From Actinomycetes bacterium (lineage in GTDB: Bacteria > Actinomycetota > Acidimicrobiia > Acidimicrobiales > RAAP-2), in contig JAJXTB010000033.1 in the NCBI GenBank assembly GCA_021784205.1, forward strand, positions 1 to 21,920: a stretch of DNA of 21,920 nt. The letters are read 5' to 3'. The position numbers were made by a program, and so were the translations under genes. The notes under the pieces are model-generated. The model did no database searches, had not been told where the DNA came from, and worked only from the letters and a program-made list of their open reading frames with translations. Positions 8,106-15,915 of the stretch are shown one piece after another (the first letter of the stretch is position 1; every line of letters begins with the position of its first letter).

Positions 8106-8112
8106 GAGGGGG
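8106..8112 (+). promoter_or_regulatory. Ribosome binding site that fixes the parB-like start
   Basis: The purine run GAGGGGG lies six bases before the ATG at 8119. It decides in favour of this ATG over the longer open frame beginning at 7981, whose extra residues are cysteine/arginine-rich and unlike the family. Confidence 0.6.
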
Positions 8113-8118
8113 TGTGAA

Positions 8119-8889
8119 ATGACAAGCACGCTAAGGTCAGTGAGTCTGGCAGCGATCAAGGTCTCGCCGCTCAACGCTCGAAAGAATCTCGAAGCAGGAA
8201 GCGAGGATGCTGGGCTCGCCGAACTGGCAGCCAGCATCGAGGCCAATGGATTGCTCCAGCCACCAAGTGTCCGTGACGTGGGTGACGGCACGTTCGAGGT
8301 GGTAGCTGGGCAGCGACGTGTTCTCGCTTGCATGCGGTTGGGGCTCACGAGTATCGATGTTCTGGTCACCAACTGGAATGACGACCAGGCGCTCGGTGCG
8401 TCGCTCGTAGAGAATCTGCAGCGGGCGGAAATGGACCCCCTTGACAAAGCTCGCGGACTTGACGAGCTGTCTAGGAGGTTGGGTTCAGAGAGAGAAGCAG
8501 CCAAGAGCACGGGGCTCAGTGTTGCGACCGTCAAGAAGTACCTGAGTCTTCTCTTACTCCCGGAAGACCTTCGATCTCGCGTAGGAACGGCTGGAGGACC
8601 AAACGGGGTTGGTGCGATGGCGGCACTAGCAAAGAACTACGGCGACGATCCGGACACTGCCCGTGAGGCCTGGGAGCTGGTTGGCGGTTTCACGGGTGGT
8701 ACCGCAGAGACAATCCTGCGTCAGTCGGAGGGCGACCTCGACCGACTGAGAGAGTACCGCGAACTCGCCCTCACCAATCAACTCAACGTCGAGCGTTGCG
8801 GTGCAAGCTTGGCCACCTGTCCTTGGTTCCTCGAGTTGCCTGGTGCCACGCGAGTGACTATTTCTGACCTCATTTCTTCAACTAGCTGA
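8119..8889 (+). CDS. ParB/KorB-family partition-like protein (orphan)
   Basis: This 256-residue protein has the ParB/sulfiredoxin-like fold followed by a helix-turn-helix. The N-terminal part carries VSPLNARKN (15-23), the GxQxP-like NGLLQPPSVR (43-52), the nucleotide-binding loop VVAGQRRVLA (61-70, GQRR in place of GERR) and ENLQRAEMDPLD (98-109). Residues 123-150 form the KorB-like DNA-binding helices (AAKSTGLSVATVKKYLSLLLLPED). ParB proteins bind parS-like sites and CTP to slide as clamps. No parA neighbour is present, and the C-terminal dimer domain is not the usual leucine-zipper type; it holds two cysteines (227, 234). Adenine/thymine use is higher than in the core genes, consistent with transfer. 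It precedes the giant protein on the same strand, so the two may act together; that is inference. Confidence 0.8.
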   Translation: MTSTLRSVSLAAIKVSPLNARKNLEAGSEDAGLAELAASIEANGLLQPPSVRDVGDGTFEVVAGQRRVLACMRLGLTSIDVLVTNWNDDQALGASLVENLQRAEMDPLDKARGLDELSRRLGSEREAAKSTGLSVATVKKYLSLLLLPEDLRSRVGTAGGPNGVGAMAALAKNYGDDPDTAREAWELVGGFTGGTAETILRQSEGDLDRLREYRELALTNQLNVERCGASLATCPWFLELPGATRVTISDLISSTS

Positions 8890-8998
8890 TGTGAGTGCAA
8901 CGACTCAACGAAGGGCCCCAGCTGAAGCCGCTCAAAGCGATCGCTCACCCGCTCCGGGCTCGGATCGCCGGTCACGTGCACCCGGCGCCGAATAACTG

Positions 8999-9112
8999 AT
9001 GCACGGGACGATTCGCTTGGGGTTCGACGTAATACACCTTGACGAAGAGGGCTCGTGCGACTCGCTGATCGAATCCTTGCGCGATGTCCGCGGGTGGCTC
9101 ACGGCGCTTTGA
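8999..9112 (+). CDS. Possible 37-residue ORF upstream of the giant protein
   Basis: An ATG frame starting right after a TAA and CTG encodes a 37-residue acidic peptide (MHGTIRLGFDVIHLDEEG...) ending in SLRDVRGWLTAL. G or C occupies the third position in 29 of 37 codons, against 15 of 26 in the overlapping frame that extends the giant protein leftwards, so this frame looks more like the coding one. It ends 20 bases before the ATG at 9133. It may be a true small protein, or the severed N-terminus of the giant protein displaced by a frameshift. I do not recognise it. Confidence 0.35.
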   Translation: MHGTIRLGFDVIHLDEEGSCDSLIESLRDVRGWLTAL

Positions 9113-9132
9113 GTGAGGGACCGGTGCCGGCG

Positions 9133-12100
9133 ATGAGCCTTGGTGACGACGACCTCGGCGGAGGCCCACCTCGTTTCGAGCCTCCCGGCGGTCCTCTGGG
9201 CGCCCTTCGTCCAGACCAAGTCGAGCGCTGGGAGCGCCTGCGGGCTCTCGAGGGCAACGGACCAACGATGGCAGATCTGTACCTGGATGCGGCCAGCCGA
9301 CTCGACAGCTGCACGAGTGAGGCTCGCTTGGCAGTCCTCGCTCACTGCGTGCGTGAGATTCTCAATCGCCTACCCGGGGTCATGGGGCACACGTTCGAGA
9401 ACATCAGGGGTGTTCAGGCTGGGGCACTCGAGAAGTTGACGGCGGCGGTCGATGCCCACCTCGGCCAGGCTGCAGGTGCCGAGGGACCAGACGAAGAAGA
9501 CCGAGCACGGACGGCCCGGGCTGTTGAAGAAGCTGCGATTGAAGTAGTGCAGTCGCACCGACGTGGTCAGGGCGAGAACGCAAGAAGGTCGAGGGCCTTG
9601 GTGGCAGGTCGAGCCACTGAGTCACGGACTCATGAGCCATCGGACGCTGCAGTCGGCGTGGTGACCAAGGTGCGCAAGTACTTCACTGGACGAGCTCACA
9701 TCGCCGAGAAGCCGAGGCAGATGCCAGAGATGGACGACATACGCCGTCACTTCGAGCTCGTGGAGCTGGCCCTCGACCTCGGTCTATCCCAGTTCTGGAC
9801 GGGCCACCAGACGATGAGCGCGGTTCGTCTCCGGGCCAATCGCAACAGCCCCGGCACCGACGGTCGGTCTACATGGAGCGCCCCCAGTGATCGAGATCTC
9901 GACGAGCTCGCACTCGCTTTGCAGTCGCCTACAAACGCCCGGGCGTTCTTTGACGAGCTGCTCAACCCCGCTTGGTTCAAGCCGCTGAGAGGGAAGAACC
10001 TCATCAAGGCTCCCGACGCCCCTATCCCGGTTGAGACGGGTGGCGTGACGTTCCCGGTATGGCCAGAGGGAGCGTACCTCGTCCGGATCGCGCCCGAGCG
10101 ACCGGAGGACGTCACACGCCTCTTCCTGGAGGTCGATCTCGTAGGGAATGGCCTAGCGGCCCGGCAACTGGTGGACGCCGCGATTGCGCTGCCCGTTGAT
10201 TCGGCAATCAGACTCACCGACCTTGTCATCGCGGCAGCGCGGGAAGACGGAGGTTGGCTCAATCCCGAGCGTCTTGTGGCGCTAGCCGAGCGCCTTCGAC
10301 AGGCGTCATCGAAGGCGGCGATGGAGCGTTTGGTCTCGACGCTCTTCGGGGCTCCATCAGCGCTGGACGACTACTGGTATAAAGAGCTCCTCCCTCGAGC
10401 TGCGAAGACGCTGAAGCTCGCCCTAGGCCCCACCGCCGTCGCCGTTCTTGCGGACTTCTTGCACGACCACACGGCTGCAGAGGAACGAGACGAGTCCCGG
10501 GGATGGCGAGCTGAGATCGCACACTCCCGTGAGGACTACATCTTCGAGGTAGGGAACGCCTTGGTCGACGCCACGAGGGACGTCTCGCTCGCGCTAGTTA
10601 GGGCCCATCCTGACTCGCTTCGAGCGGTGGTCGACGCACTCCTGGCTCCAGCGGTGCGCACGGGGGCATCGGTACGCATCGCGATGATGGTCGTGGCCGA
10701 GGCGATCCGGGTCGGGAATCCGTCGGCGGCTGACATCGGTCAGGCATTGCTCCTCGACCCCGCACACCTTGCGTGGGAGTACCAACCCGAGTACAGCGAT
10801 CTGGGGCGCCTCGTCCTCGCGGGTGCTGACCAAGAGGTTGCTGACGCTTGGTTCGCGATCGTGGAGAGCGATCCTGAGTTCGCCAGCGCGGACGAGGAGA
10901 GGGTCCACGACATCGCCGCGAGGTTCTCGGAGGTTGACGCCAGCGACGTCACAGAGGAACACGTGGCGAGGTACCGGCGCTGGCGACAGCGTGAACACCT
11001 CGCACTGATGGAGGAGTCGCTCAGCGCCGACCTAGCCGCGCGGCTCGCCGCTCTTGACGAGGAGTTCGGAGCCCGACCGCCGCGTGGGCCGTGGGGTCCG
11101 ACCGTCACCTCCTTCGTGGGACCGACGTCCCCGAAAACCACAGACGAGCTCGAAGCCATGACAGACGATAAGCTGATGGACTTCCTCAAGGAGTGGGAGG
11201 CGCCCGACGCGGTTGCCTTTGGCCCGAGCCCCGAAGGACTGGGACGCCAGTTGGGCGTGCTAGCTGAGCGCCGTCCCGAGCGACTGTGCGCGCTGGCTGA
11301 CCAAATCGTCGAGCTGGCACCTACGTACCTCCGGAACATCGCCCAAGGGTGGGAGAAGGCCGTGCGCGCGGGCGGCGCCACCATGGACTGGGAGCGGGTG
11401 CTGGCGGTGTTGCTGTTCGCAGCCCAGCAGCCGGACGAAGGGGACCGTCGTTACGACTTCGGCGAGGACGTCGGTTGGCGTGCGACACACCAGGCGGTCG
11501 CTTCCCTCCTCGATGCGTCGCTCCGTTTGGCGCCAGGAACGGCCCCAGACGCCGAACTGCGCGAGACGATCTGGTCCATCATCGTCCTCCTAGCCCAGAG
11601 TCCCGATCCGTCGCCTGCGCGCGAGGCGACCGGAGACATGGACGCCGAGATGACCTCCATCAACTCGGTCAGGCCTTACGCGATCACTGCTGCCGTGATG
11701 TACCTCTGGTGGCTCGTCCAGGTGGGGCTCATCACCCGCGGCGGAGATCCGGACGACACCGCGCCTGAGGTGTGGGAGCTGCTCACAAGGCACCTGGACT
11801 CGCAGTTCGATCCAAGCCCCGCGATCCGAGCATCGCTCGGGACGCTCTTCCCCTTCCTGGCCTCGGTGTCACCCTCGTGGGCTCGAGACAGTGTCGACCT
11901 TCTCTTCGGGTCTGGAGGCCGTCAGGCCGATGCCGTCCGGGCCGACGTGGCTTGGGCGGCGTACGTGAGGAGGAACAACCCGAACCCGCTGATGCTCGAG
12001 CTCCTCGCCGGAAGCTATCGCGAACGACTGCAACGTTATCCGTCGGACGAGGACACCAAGTCGAGAGAGTCGGCCGCGTCGCGCACTGCCGAGCACGTGC

Positions 12101-12732
12101 TCCTGCTCTACATCAACGGACACATCGAGTTGGACAGCGACGACCAACTGATCGCAGTGCTCTTCAGTAGCTACGGACCGCAGGAGCTCGGTCAGGCTCT
12201 GGGTCACCTCGGCTGGTTGCTCTCTCCCAACCGCGGCGCGCCAAGCGCTGACCAGGTAGAGCGCCTGCAGAAGTTGTGGGAGTGGCGTCGCCAGACGGTG
12301 GACGCTGGTGGGGACCCCGCCGAACTCGCCGGCTTTGGCTGGTGGTTCCGGAGCGGCGTATTCCCAATGGAGTGGGCGGCGAGTCAGTTGGCTCACGCGG
12401 CGTCCAACGGCGCGAGGATCGACGGGGCCGCGGAGATCATCAAGGCGTTGGCCGAACATGCCCGAGAGGTCACAAGCGATGCGGTCACAGTTCTGACGTC
12501 GGTCATCGACACGCGCGAACCCTGGGAGGCACACTGGGTCGGAACCAACGCGGCACCCATCATCGCTGCCGGACTCGACAGCGATGACCCTTCAGTGAAG
12601 TCGCGAGCCAACCAAGTTCTCCAGACGCTCGGCGCGAGTGGGCTCATCTCGCTGCTGGACGAAGTCAATGCGCTCAGGTCAGGCGGTCTGAAGAATCCCG
12701 AGGACCCCGCCGCGCCCGATGGCTCAGCCTGA
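9133..12732 (+). CDS. Giant (~1,199 aa) helical-repeat protein of unknown function
   Basis: I do not recognise a function. The protein is soluble and almost entirely helical, with no signal peptide, no Walker A and no obvious nuclease motif. The first ~70 residues are glycine/proline-rich, then YLDAASRLDSC...LAHCVREILNRLP resembles a HEPN/AbiV-like helical module. A charged linker follows, then a block with FFDELLNPAWFKPL and FPVWPEGAYLVR, and a long HEAT-like solenoid to the end. The C-terminus (LWEWR...ELAGFGWWFRSG...) recalls from memory a domain (DUF4020-like) found in large defence-associated proteins; this is unverified. I chose the ATG at 9133; an upstream GTG at 9055 preceded by AAGAGG would add 26 residues but overlaps the better-coding small frame. 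It lies downstream of the ParB-like gene and 70 bases before a zinc-ribbon gene. Confidence 0.75.
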   Translation: MSLGDDDLGGGPPRFEPPGGPLGALRPDQVERWERLRALEGNGPTMADLYLDAASRLDSCTSEARLAVLAHCVREILNRLPGVMGHTFENIRGVQAGALEKLTAAVDAHLGQAAGAEGPDEEDRARTARAVEEAAIEVVQSHRRGQGENARRSRALVAGRATESRTHEPSDAAVGVVTKVRKYFTGRAHIAEKPRQMPEMDDIRRHFELVELALDLGLSQFWTGHQTMSAVRLRANRNSPGTDGRSTWSAPSDRDLDELALALQSPTNARAFFDELLNPAWFKPLRGKNLIKAPDAPIPVETGGVTFPVWPEGAYLVRIAPERPEDVTRLFLEVDLVGNGLAARQLVDAAIALPVDSAIRLTDLVIAAAREDGGWLNPERLVALAERLRQASSKAAMERLVSTLFGAPSALDDYWYKELLPRAAKTLKLALGPTAVAVLADFLHDHTAAEERDESRGWRAEIAHSREDYIFEVGNALVDATRDVSLALVRAHPDSLRAVVDALLAPAVRTGASVRIAMMVVAEAIRVGNPSAADIGQALLLDPAHLAWEYQPEYSDLGRLVLAGADQEVADAWFAIVESDPEFASADEERVHDIAARFSEVDASDVTEEHVARYRRWRQREHLALMEESLSADLAARLAALDEEFGARPPRGPWGPTVTSFVGPTSPKTTDELEAMTDDKLMDFLKEWEAPDAVAFGPSPEGLGRQLGVLAERRPERLCALADQIVELAPTYLRNIAQGWEKAVRAGGATMDWERVLAVLLFAAQQPDEGDRRYDFGEDVGWRATHQAVASLLDASLRLAPGTAPDAELRETIWSIIVLLAQSPDPSPAREATGDMDAEMTSINSVRPYAITAAVMYLWWLVQVGLITRGGDPDDTAPEVWELLTRHLDSQFDPSPAIRASLGTLFPFLASVSPSWARDSVDLLFGSGGRQADAVRADVAWAAYVRRNNPNPLMLELLAGSYRERLQRYPSDEDTKSRESAASRTAEHVLLLYINGHIELDSDDQLIAVLFSSYGPQELGQALGHLGWLLSPNRGAPSADQVERLQKLWEWRRQTVDAGGDPAELAGFGWWFRSGVFPMEWAASQLAHAASNGARIDGAAEIIKALAEHAREVTSDAVTVLTSVIDTREPWEAHWVGTNAAPIIAAGLDSDDPSVKSRANQVLQTLGASGLISLLDEVNALRSGGLKNPEDPAAPDGSA

Positions 12733-12789
12733 GTGACCGCTCCAGTCCAGTCGCTTCGGGTGAGTCAACGCGAGGAGAGGCTGCTCTCG

Positions 12790-12795
12790 TAATCT
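12790..12795 (+). promoter_or_regulatory. Leaderless -10 box (TAATCT)
   Basis: TAATCT lies exactly six bases before the ATG at 12802, and no ribosome site precedes that ATG. The zinc-ribbon gene is therefore probably transcribed on its own rather than only by read-through from the giant gene. Confidence 0.5.
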
Positions 12796-12801
12796 CGGGG
12801 C

Positions 12802-13551
12802 ATGCCACGCTTCTTTGGGCGACGCGCACCCGAGGCGCCAGCCACCGCAGTCCCTGCGCGCGCGGAGGTGCGGGACCTCCGCGTGGCGGCGTGCCCGTAC
12901 TGCGGGGTTGAGCTGAAGAAGGTCCCCGGGGCGGCGACGCGATGCCCCGACTGCCACCAGACGATGTACGTGCGCACCGACAAGCGTGACCAGACACGAC
13001 GCGTGGTCACCGAAGAGCAGGCTGATCGGATCGATGACGCCCGCGAGGCGATGGCGATGGGTGATCTCGCCAGGTACGACCGCCGCGTCCGCGAGACCAA
13101 TGATCGCCTTCGCGTTCGATTCGGCCACGAACCGGCGTACCGTGACGTGCGCTGGTCGATGCTCAATGAGGACCAGCTCACGCACCAGGCAAGGCGCGAC
13201 TACGGCCTCTACCGCAACACACTGTGGAAGATGATGGAGGAGCTTGACCGCAGCGGGCCGAGCAAGCAGCGCCAGGCTCTCGAGTACGCGCTGAACATCT
13301 TCTACATCGACCAGTGCGAACCAAACAACCTCGGGGGCCTGGCGAACGCGGAGAAGTTCGGCGCGCGACCTTGGGGGCCGGCCCCGAAGCTCGAGCGGGG
13401 CTCGCTGACGGAGTGGATCGGCAGTCGCTGCGAGAAGCTGGGCATCACGGCCGAGCAGGCCGCGCGAGACTACGAGCCGGCTGCCGAGCGGCTAAAGACG
13501 GCGCTCAAGATGCCCCAGCAGTGGGCAGCCATCTGGCCGCAGTGCCTGTGA
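12802..13551 (+). CDS. Zinc-ribbon protein with helical C-terminal region
   Basis: This 249-residue protein has a basic N-terminus, a CxxC-CxxC zinc ribbon (Cys31, Cys34, Cys48, Cys51: CPYCGVEL...CPDCHQTM), a charged helical stretch (about 60-100), and a C-terminal region (105-249) rich in aromatic residues with no known catalytic motif. It looks soluble and cytoplasmic. The ribbon is of the type used for nucleic-acid or protein contact. I do not recognise the C-terminal part. It is followed on the same strand, after 351 bases, by another protein with an N-terminal zinc ribbon and the same promoter spacing, so the two may belong to one response. The start is supported by the leaderless -10 box. 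Confidence 0.75.
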   Translation: MPRFFGRRAPEAPATAVPARAEVRDLRVAACPYCGVELKKVPGAATRCPDCHQTMYVRTDKRDQTRRVVTEEQADRIDDAREAMAMGDLARYDRRVRETNDRLRVRFGHEPAYRDVRWSMLNEDQLTHQARRDYGLYRNTLWKMMEELDRSGPSKQRQALEYALNIFYIDQCEPNNLGGLANAEKFGARPWGPAPKLERGSLTEWIGSRCEKLGITAEQAARDYEPAAERLKTALKMPQQWAAIWPQCL

Positions 13552-13644
13552 CGTGTGCGCAGGTGAGAGTGCGACGTGCGGGGCGCAGAAGCTACGCACG
13601 GCTGGCAGGCAAGGACTCCTCGCGAGTCGGTCTCAGGTGGCCGG

Positions 13645-13650
13645 TACGTT
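13645..13650 (+). promoter_or_regulatory. Possible leaderless -10 box (TACGTT)
   Basis: TACGTT is followed by seven bases and a GTG that opens the interrupted small ORF at 13658. The layout mirrors the boxes before the neighbouring genes and supports the idea that this ORF was once expressed. Confidence 0.35.
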
Positions 13651-13657
13651 CTGTCGC

Positions 13658-13858
13658 GTGATAGACGACGTCAGAGCCTACGCCACCATCGCGGCAGCGG
13701 CGTTTTCTCGCCAACTGTGACGCGAGCTGCGGAGGTGGACGGCCTCGCTGAACCCGCAGGAGCTGGGGCGGTGGGCGGCGGAGCTGGCTGTATCTGCAAC
13801 GCCAGCGTCTCGGGCTGTCCAGCGAGAGCGCGAAGGCGGGCCGGGACGCAGCAGCTAG
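13658..13858 (+). pseudogene. Small ORF interrupted by a single in-frame TGA
   Basis: From a GTG at 13658 the frame encodes 20 residues (begins VIDDVRAYATIAAAAF), meets TGA at 13718-13720, then continues open for 45 codons to TAG at 13856-13858. Both halves look coding (GC-rich third positions, amphipathic helices), and a single base change such as TGA to CGA would give one 66-residue helical protein containing NPQELGRWAAELA. It may be a nonsense-mutated gene, a sequencing error, or a recoded stop. A similar PxELGRWAA segment occurs in the 17713-17979 frame. Apart from this, the stretch between the two zinc-ribbon genes shows nothing. Confidence 0.4.
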
Positions 13859-13890
13859 CGCCCGCGCATGGGCGCGAGGTACGGCGCTCC

Positions 13891-13896
13891 TACGAT
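13891..13896 (+). promoter_or_regulatory. Leaderless -10 box (TACGAT)
   Basis: TACGAT lies six bases before the GTG at 13903. It selects that GTG as the start of the NERD protein over the longer open frame, which runs back through unrelated sequence. Confidence 0.5.
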
Positions 13897-13902
13897 CGGA
13901 GT

Positions 13903-14658
13903 GTGCCTTGGACGGAGAAGCCATTCACTCGCAACGCCGCGATGTGCTCAGCCTGCGGGGCACAAGTTGAGAAGGGCGCGCAGGGCTGGGCCAACGCTGA
14001 GGCGCCCAAAGGACATCGGGTGCGCTGTCTGGACTGTGGCCCGCCCGAGGTGCCCGCGGCGCACGTCGATCCGGTTGGCGGGTCGTCGGCACTGCGTCTC
14101 GACGCTCGCCACCGCGGCGACAACTACCTCAAGGGCGCCCAGGGCGAGTACCTGATGGGCACGTACCTCGCAGCCGAGTTGGCACCGGGTACGCGGGTCT
14201 TGACCGACCGGAAGGTCCCCGGAGTCTCACCGGCCAATGTCGACCACATTGTCGTGGCGACTTCGGGCGTGTGGGTCATCGACTCGAAGAAGTGGGCGGG
14301 CGAGATCCAGTACCGGAGTCCGAGGATGCCCAGCACCGACCCGCGGCGCTACCTCCACATCGACGGCATCGACCGGACCGACGTCATCGCGAAGATCTAC
14401 CGACTGGTGATCCCCATCGCACAGATCATCGGAGATCCTACGGTGCCGAGGTTTCCCGTCATGGCGTTCATCGAGCCGACGTGGGGGCTGCGCGAGAGCG
14501 TGCACTTCCGGAGGGGCAAGGGTCCCTACGAGCACGATGGGGTGCTCCTGTCGGGAGGTCACGGGATCATCCGGAAGATCAACGAGCCGGGGCCCCTGTC
14601 ACAGAAGCGGGTGGAGGAACTGCACGCCAAGCTCGACGCCGCGATGCCTCCGCGGTAG
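13903..14658 (+). CDS. Zinc-ribbon plus NERD (nuclease-related) domain protein
   Basis: This 251-residue protein has an N-terminal zinc ribbon (Cys15, Cys18, Cys42, Cys45) and a NERD domain from about residue 75 to 190. Visible NERD marks are KGAQGEYLMG (Gly81-Glu82), ANVDHIVV with Asp114, and VIDSKKWAG with Asp127 and Lys129, the D-x-K of the PD-(D/E)XK-like active site. NERD domains are related to restriction-type nucleases and are common in plasmids and defence islands, often with helicases or kinases; here the partner is only the zinc ribbon. All putative catalytic residues are present. The C-terminal 60 residues are helical and unassigned. The GTG start follows a leaderless -10 box. An insertion sequence sits 91 bases after its stop. 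Confidence 0.85.
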   Translation: MPWTEKPFTRNAAMCSACGAQVEKGAQGWANAEAPKGHRVRCLDCGPPEVPAAHVDPVGGSSALRLDARHRGDNYLKGAQGEYLMGTYLAAELAPGTRVLTDRKVPGVSPANVDHIVVATSGVWVIDSKKWAGEIQYRSPRMPSTDPRRYLHIDGIDRTDVIAKIYRLVIPIAQIIGDPTVPRFPVMAFIEPTWGLRESVHFRRGKGPYEHDGVLLSGGHGIIRKINEPGPLSQKRVEELHAKLDAAMPPR

Positions 14659-14740
14659 CACCCATTGCGCACGGGGTATGAGTCGCTGGGCCGTGCGACG
14701 GGGCCCGACCTCAGGGGTCGACGCCCCCGAAAAGGCTCGT

Positions 14741-14749
14741 CGGTGGATT
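14741..14749 (+). repeat. Left target-site duplication of the insertion sequence
   Basis: CGGTGGATT here is repeated exactly at 15872-15880, immediately outside both ends of the insertion sequence. A 9-bp duplication points to a fairly recent insertion. Confidence 0.8.
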
Positions 14750-15871
14750 GTCGTTGTTGATTTACCCGGTCGTCGAGGCGAGCTCCGCCGCTGACCGGTG
14801 ACCTGCTCCATTAGGTGGCCGCCAGGCCTGCCGTCCCCACTCGCCACAGGTTCAGCACCGAGAGTGCGGCGAGCACCTCGGCCTTGGCGCCCTCGAAGGA
14901 TCTCGATCGCACCCGATCGGTGAAGCAGAGCTTGGCCGCGCCGATGTCGGACTCCACCCGCGAGCGCTGGTGGTATTTCACGCGCCGTTTCCACTCAGCG
15001 GTGCCCAGGCGGTTCACCTGGGCCAAGGTCACGTCGCGATCGGGGTGCAGGCCAAAGACGGCGTTCACCTGGGGTGGGGTGATGAGGCGCAGTCCGTGGG
15101 TGTTTGAGACCTCGTAGCAGTGCTTCGTGTCGTAGGCGCCGTCACCGATCATGGTCGTAGCCCCGAGACCAGTGGCCGTGCCCGCTAGCTCGTCGAACTG
15201 ACTGGTCTCGCCGGTGCCTTCACCCGACTCGGGGGTCACGACACTGGCGATCACCGCACCCGTAGCGGCGTCGGTGGTGAGTGTTACGCGCACGAAGCGG
15301 TGACTGGCGAGGCGCTGCTCGCGCCACTTGTGCTGGATCCAAGGTCCGTGGGTGAGAAAGGAGAACCCGGTCCCGTCGATCAGAGCCACCGGAGAGACCG
15401 CCCGCGGACTGCGCAGGGTTACTCGGTCCCGGGCCCGACACAGCGTTGAGTAGTCCGGCGCGAGGCTGGGGTCGAGGCCCGCACTGGCGAGGATCGAACG
15501 CACCAGGCCCTCGGTGGCTCGCAGGTTCAGGTGAAAGACCGCGCGCAGCATGTAGCACGCGGTGATCGCGGCCTGCGAGTAGGCGGGGCGCCCGATCCGG
15601 CCCAGTCGGGGCCGCCACTGGCTCGTACTCGCGGTGTCGACGATCACCTCGAGGGTGCGAACCGGTCGATCCCGCAGCTCGTCGTTGTAGGTGGACCAGT
15701 CACGCCGGGGGCGGGAGACGTAGTCGCTGGTGGCCGGCGGGGCTGGCGGGTTGCGGCGGTCCTTAGTGGTGGTCGCCCCCAGCGGGGCACGGGCTCTGGT
15801 GGTGGTCAGTTTGGGCATGGGCGCACGGTGCGCGGATCGGGGGCTCGAACACTCCCTTTCGCAACAACGAC
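14750..15871 (-). mobile_element. Complete 1,122-bp insertion sequence (IS5-like DDE transposase)
   Basis: The left end begins GTCGTTGTTG (14750-14759) and the right end is its exact reverse complement CAACAACGAC (15862-15871), giving a perfect 10-bp terminal inverted repeat with weaker matching further in. Identical 9-bp direct repeats flank it. It carries one transposase gene on the minus strand that fills most of the element. The insertion lies between the NERD gene and a small gene, 36 bases before the latter's ATG, so it breaks no obvious frame but may have displaced a promoter. The 9-bp duplication is longer than the 2-4 bp usual for many IS5-group elements, so the family assignment needs care. 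Confidence 0.88.
14811..15818 (-). CDS. Transposase of the insertion sequence
   Basis: This 335-residue DDE transposase cuts and joins the ends of the element that contains it. Catalytic residues are readable as Asp148 (ALIDGTGFSF), Asp226 (MIGDGAYD) and Glu289 (HQRSRVESDIGAAK), with the usual R-x-x-x-E context of the DDE_Tnp_1 group. A basic, proline-rich N-terminus (1-40) precedes a helical region with a recognisable YSQAAITACYMLR segment. I chose the ATG at 15818 because it lies inside the element, 53 bases from its right end; the frame stays open beyond the inverted repeat, which cannot be part of the gene. No frameshift is seen, so it is probably functional. Confidence 0.9.
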   Translation of the reverse strand: MPKLTTTRARAPLGATTTKDRRNPPAPPATSDYVSRPRRDWSTYNDELRDRPVRTLEVIVDTASTSQWRPRLGRIGRPAYSQAAITACYMLRAVFHLNLRATEGLVRSILASAGLDPSLAPDYSTLCRARDRVTLRSPRAVSPVALIDGTGFSFLTHGPWIQHKWREQRLASHRFVRVTLTTDAATGAVIASVVTPESGEGTGETSQFDELAGTATGLGATTMIGDGAYDTKHCYEVSNTHGLRLITPPQVNAVFGLHPDRDVTLAQVNRLGTAEWKRRVKYHQRSRVESDIGAAKLCFTDRVRSRSFEGAKAEVLAALSVLNLWRVGTAGLAAT

Positions 15872-15880
15872 CGGTGGATT
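15872..15880 (+). repeat. Right target-site duplication of the insertion sequence
   Basis: Second copy of CGGTGGATT, directly after the CAACAACGAC end. The next base is G, as is the first base of the left end, so a 10-bp duplication with a different end position cannot be excluded. Confidence 0.8.
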
Positions 15881-15915
15881 GCGTGCTCGGTGCGGTTGGG
15901 AACCAATTGTCTCCA

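Noticed and set aside
7981..8118. 46-residue N-terminal extension of the ParB-like protein
   Set aside because: A good ribosome site precedes the ATG at 8119, and the extension is unlike ParB proteins.
13576..13902. Long N-terminal extension of the NERD protein
   Set aside because: The residues are alanine/glycine/arginine-rich without pattern and overlap the better small ORF; the leaderless box supports the GTG at 13903.
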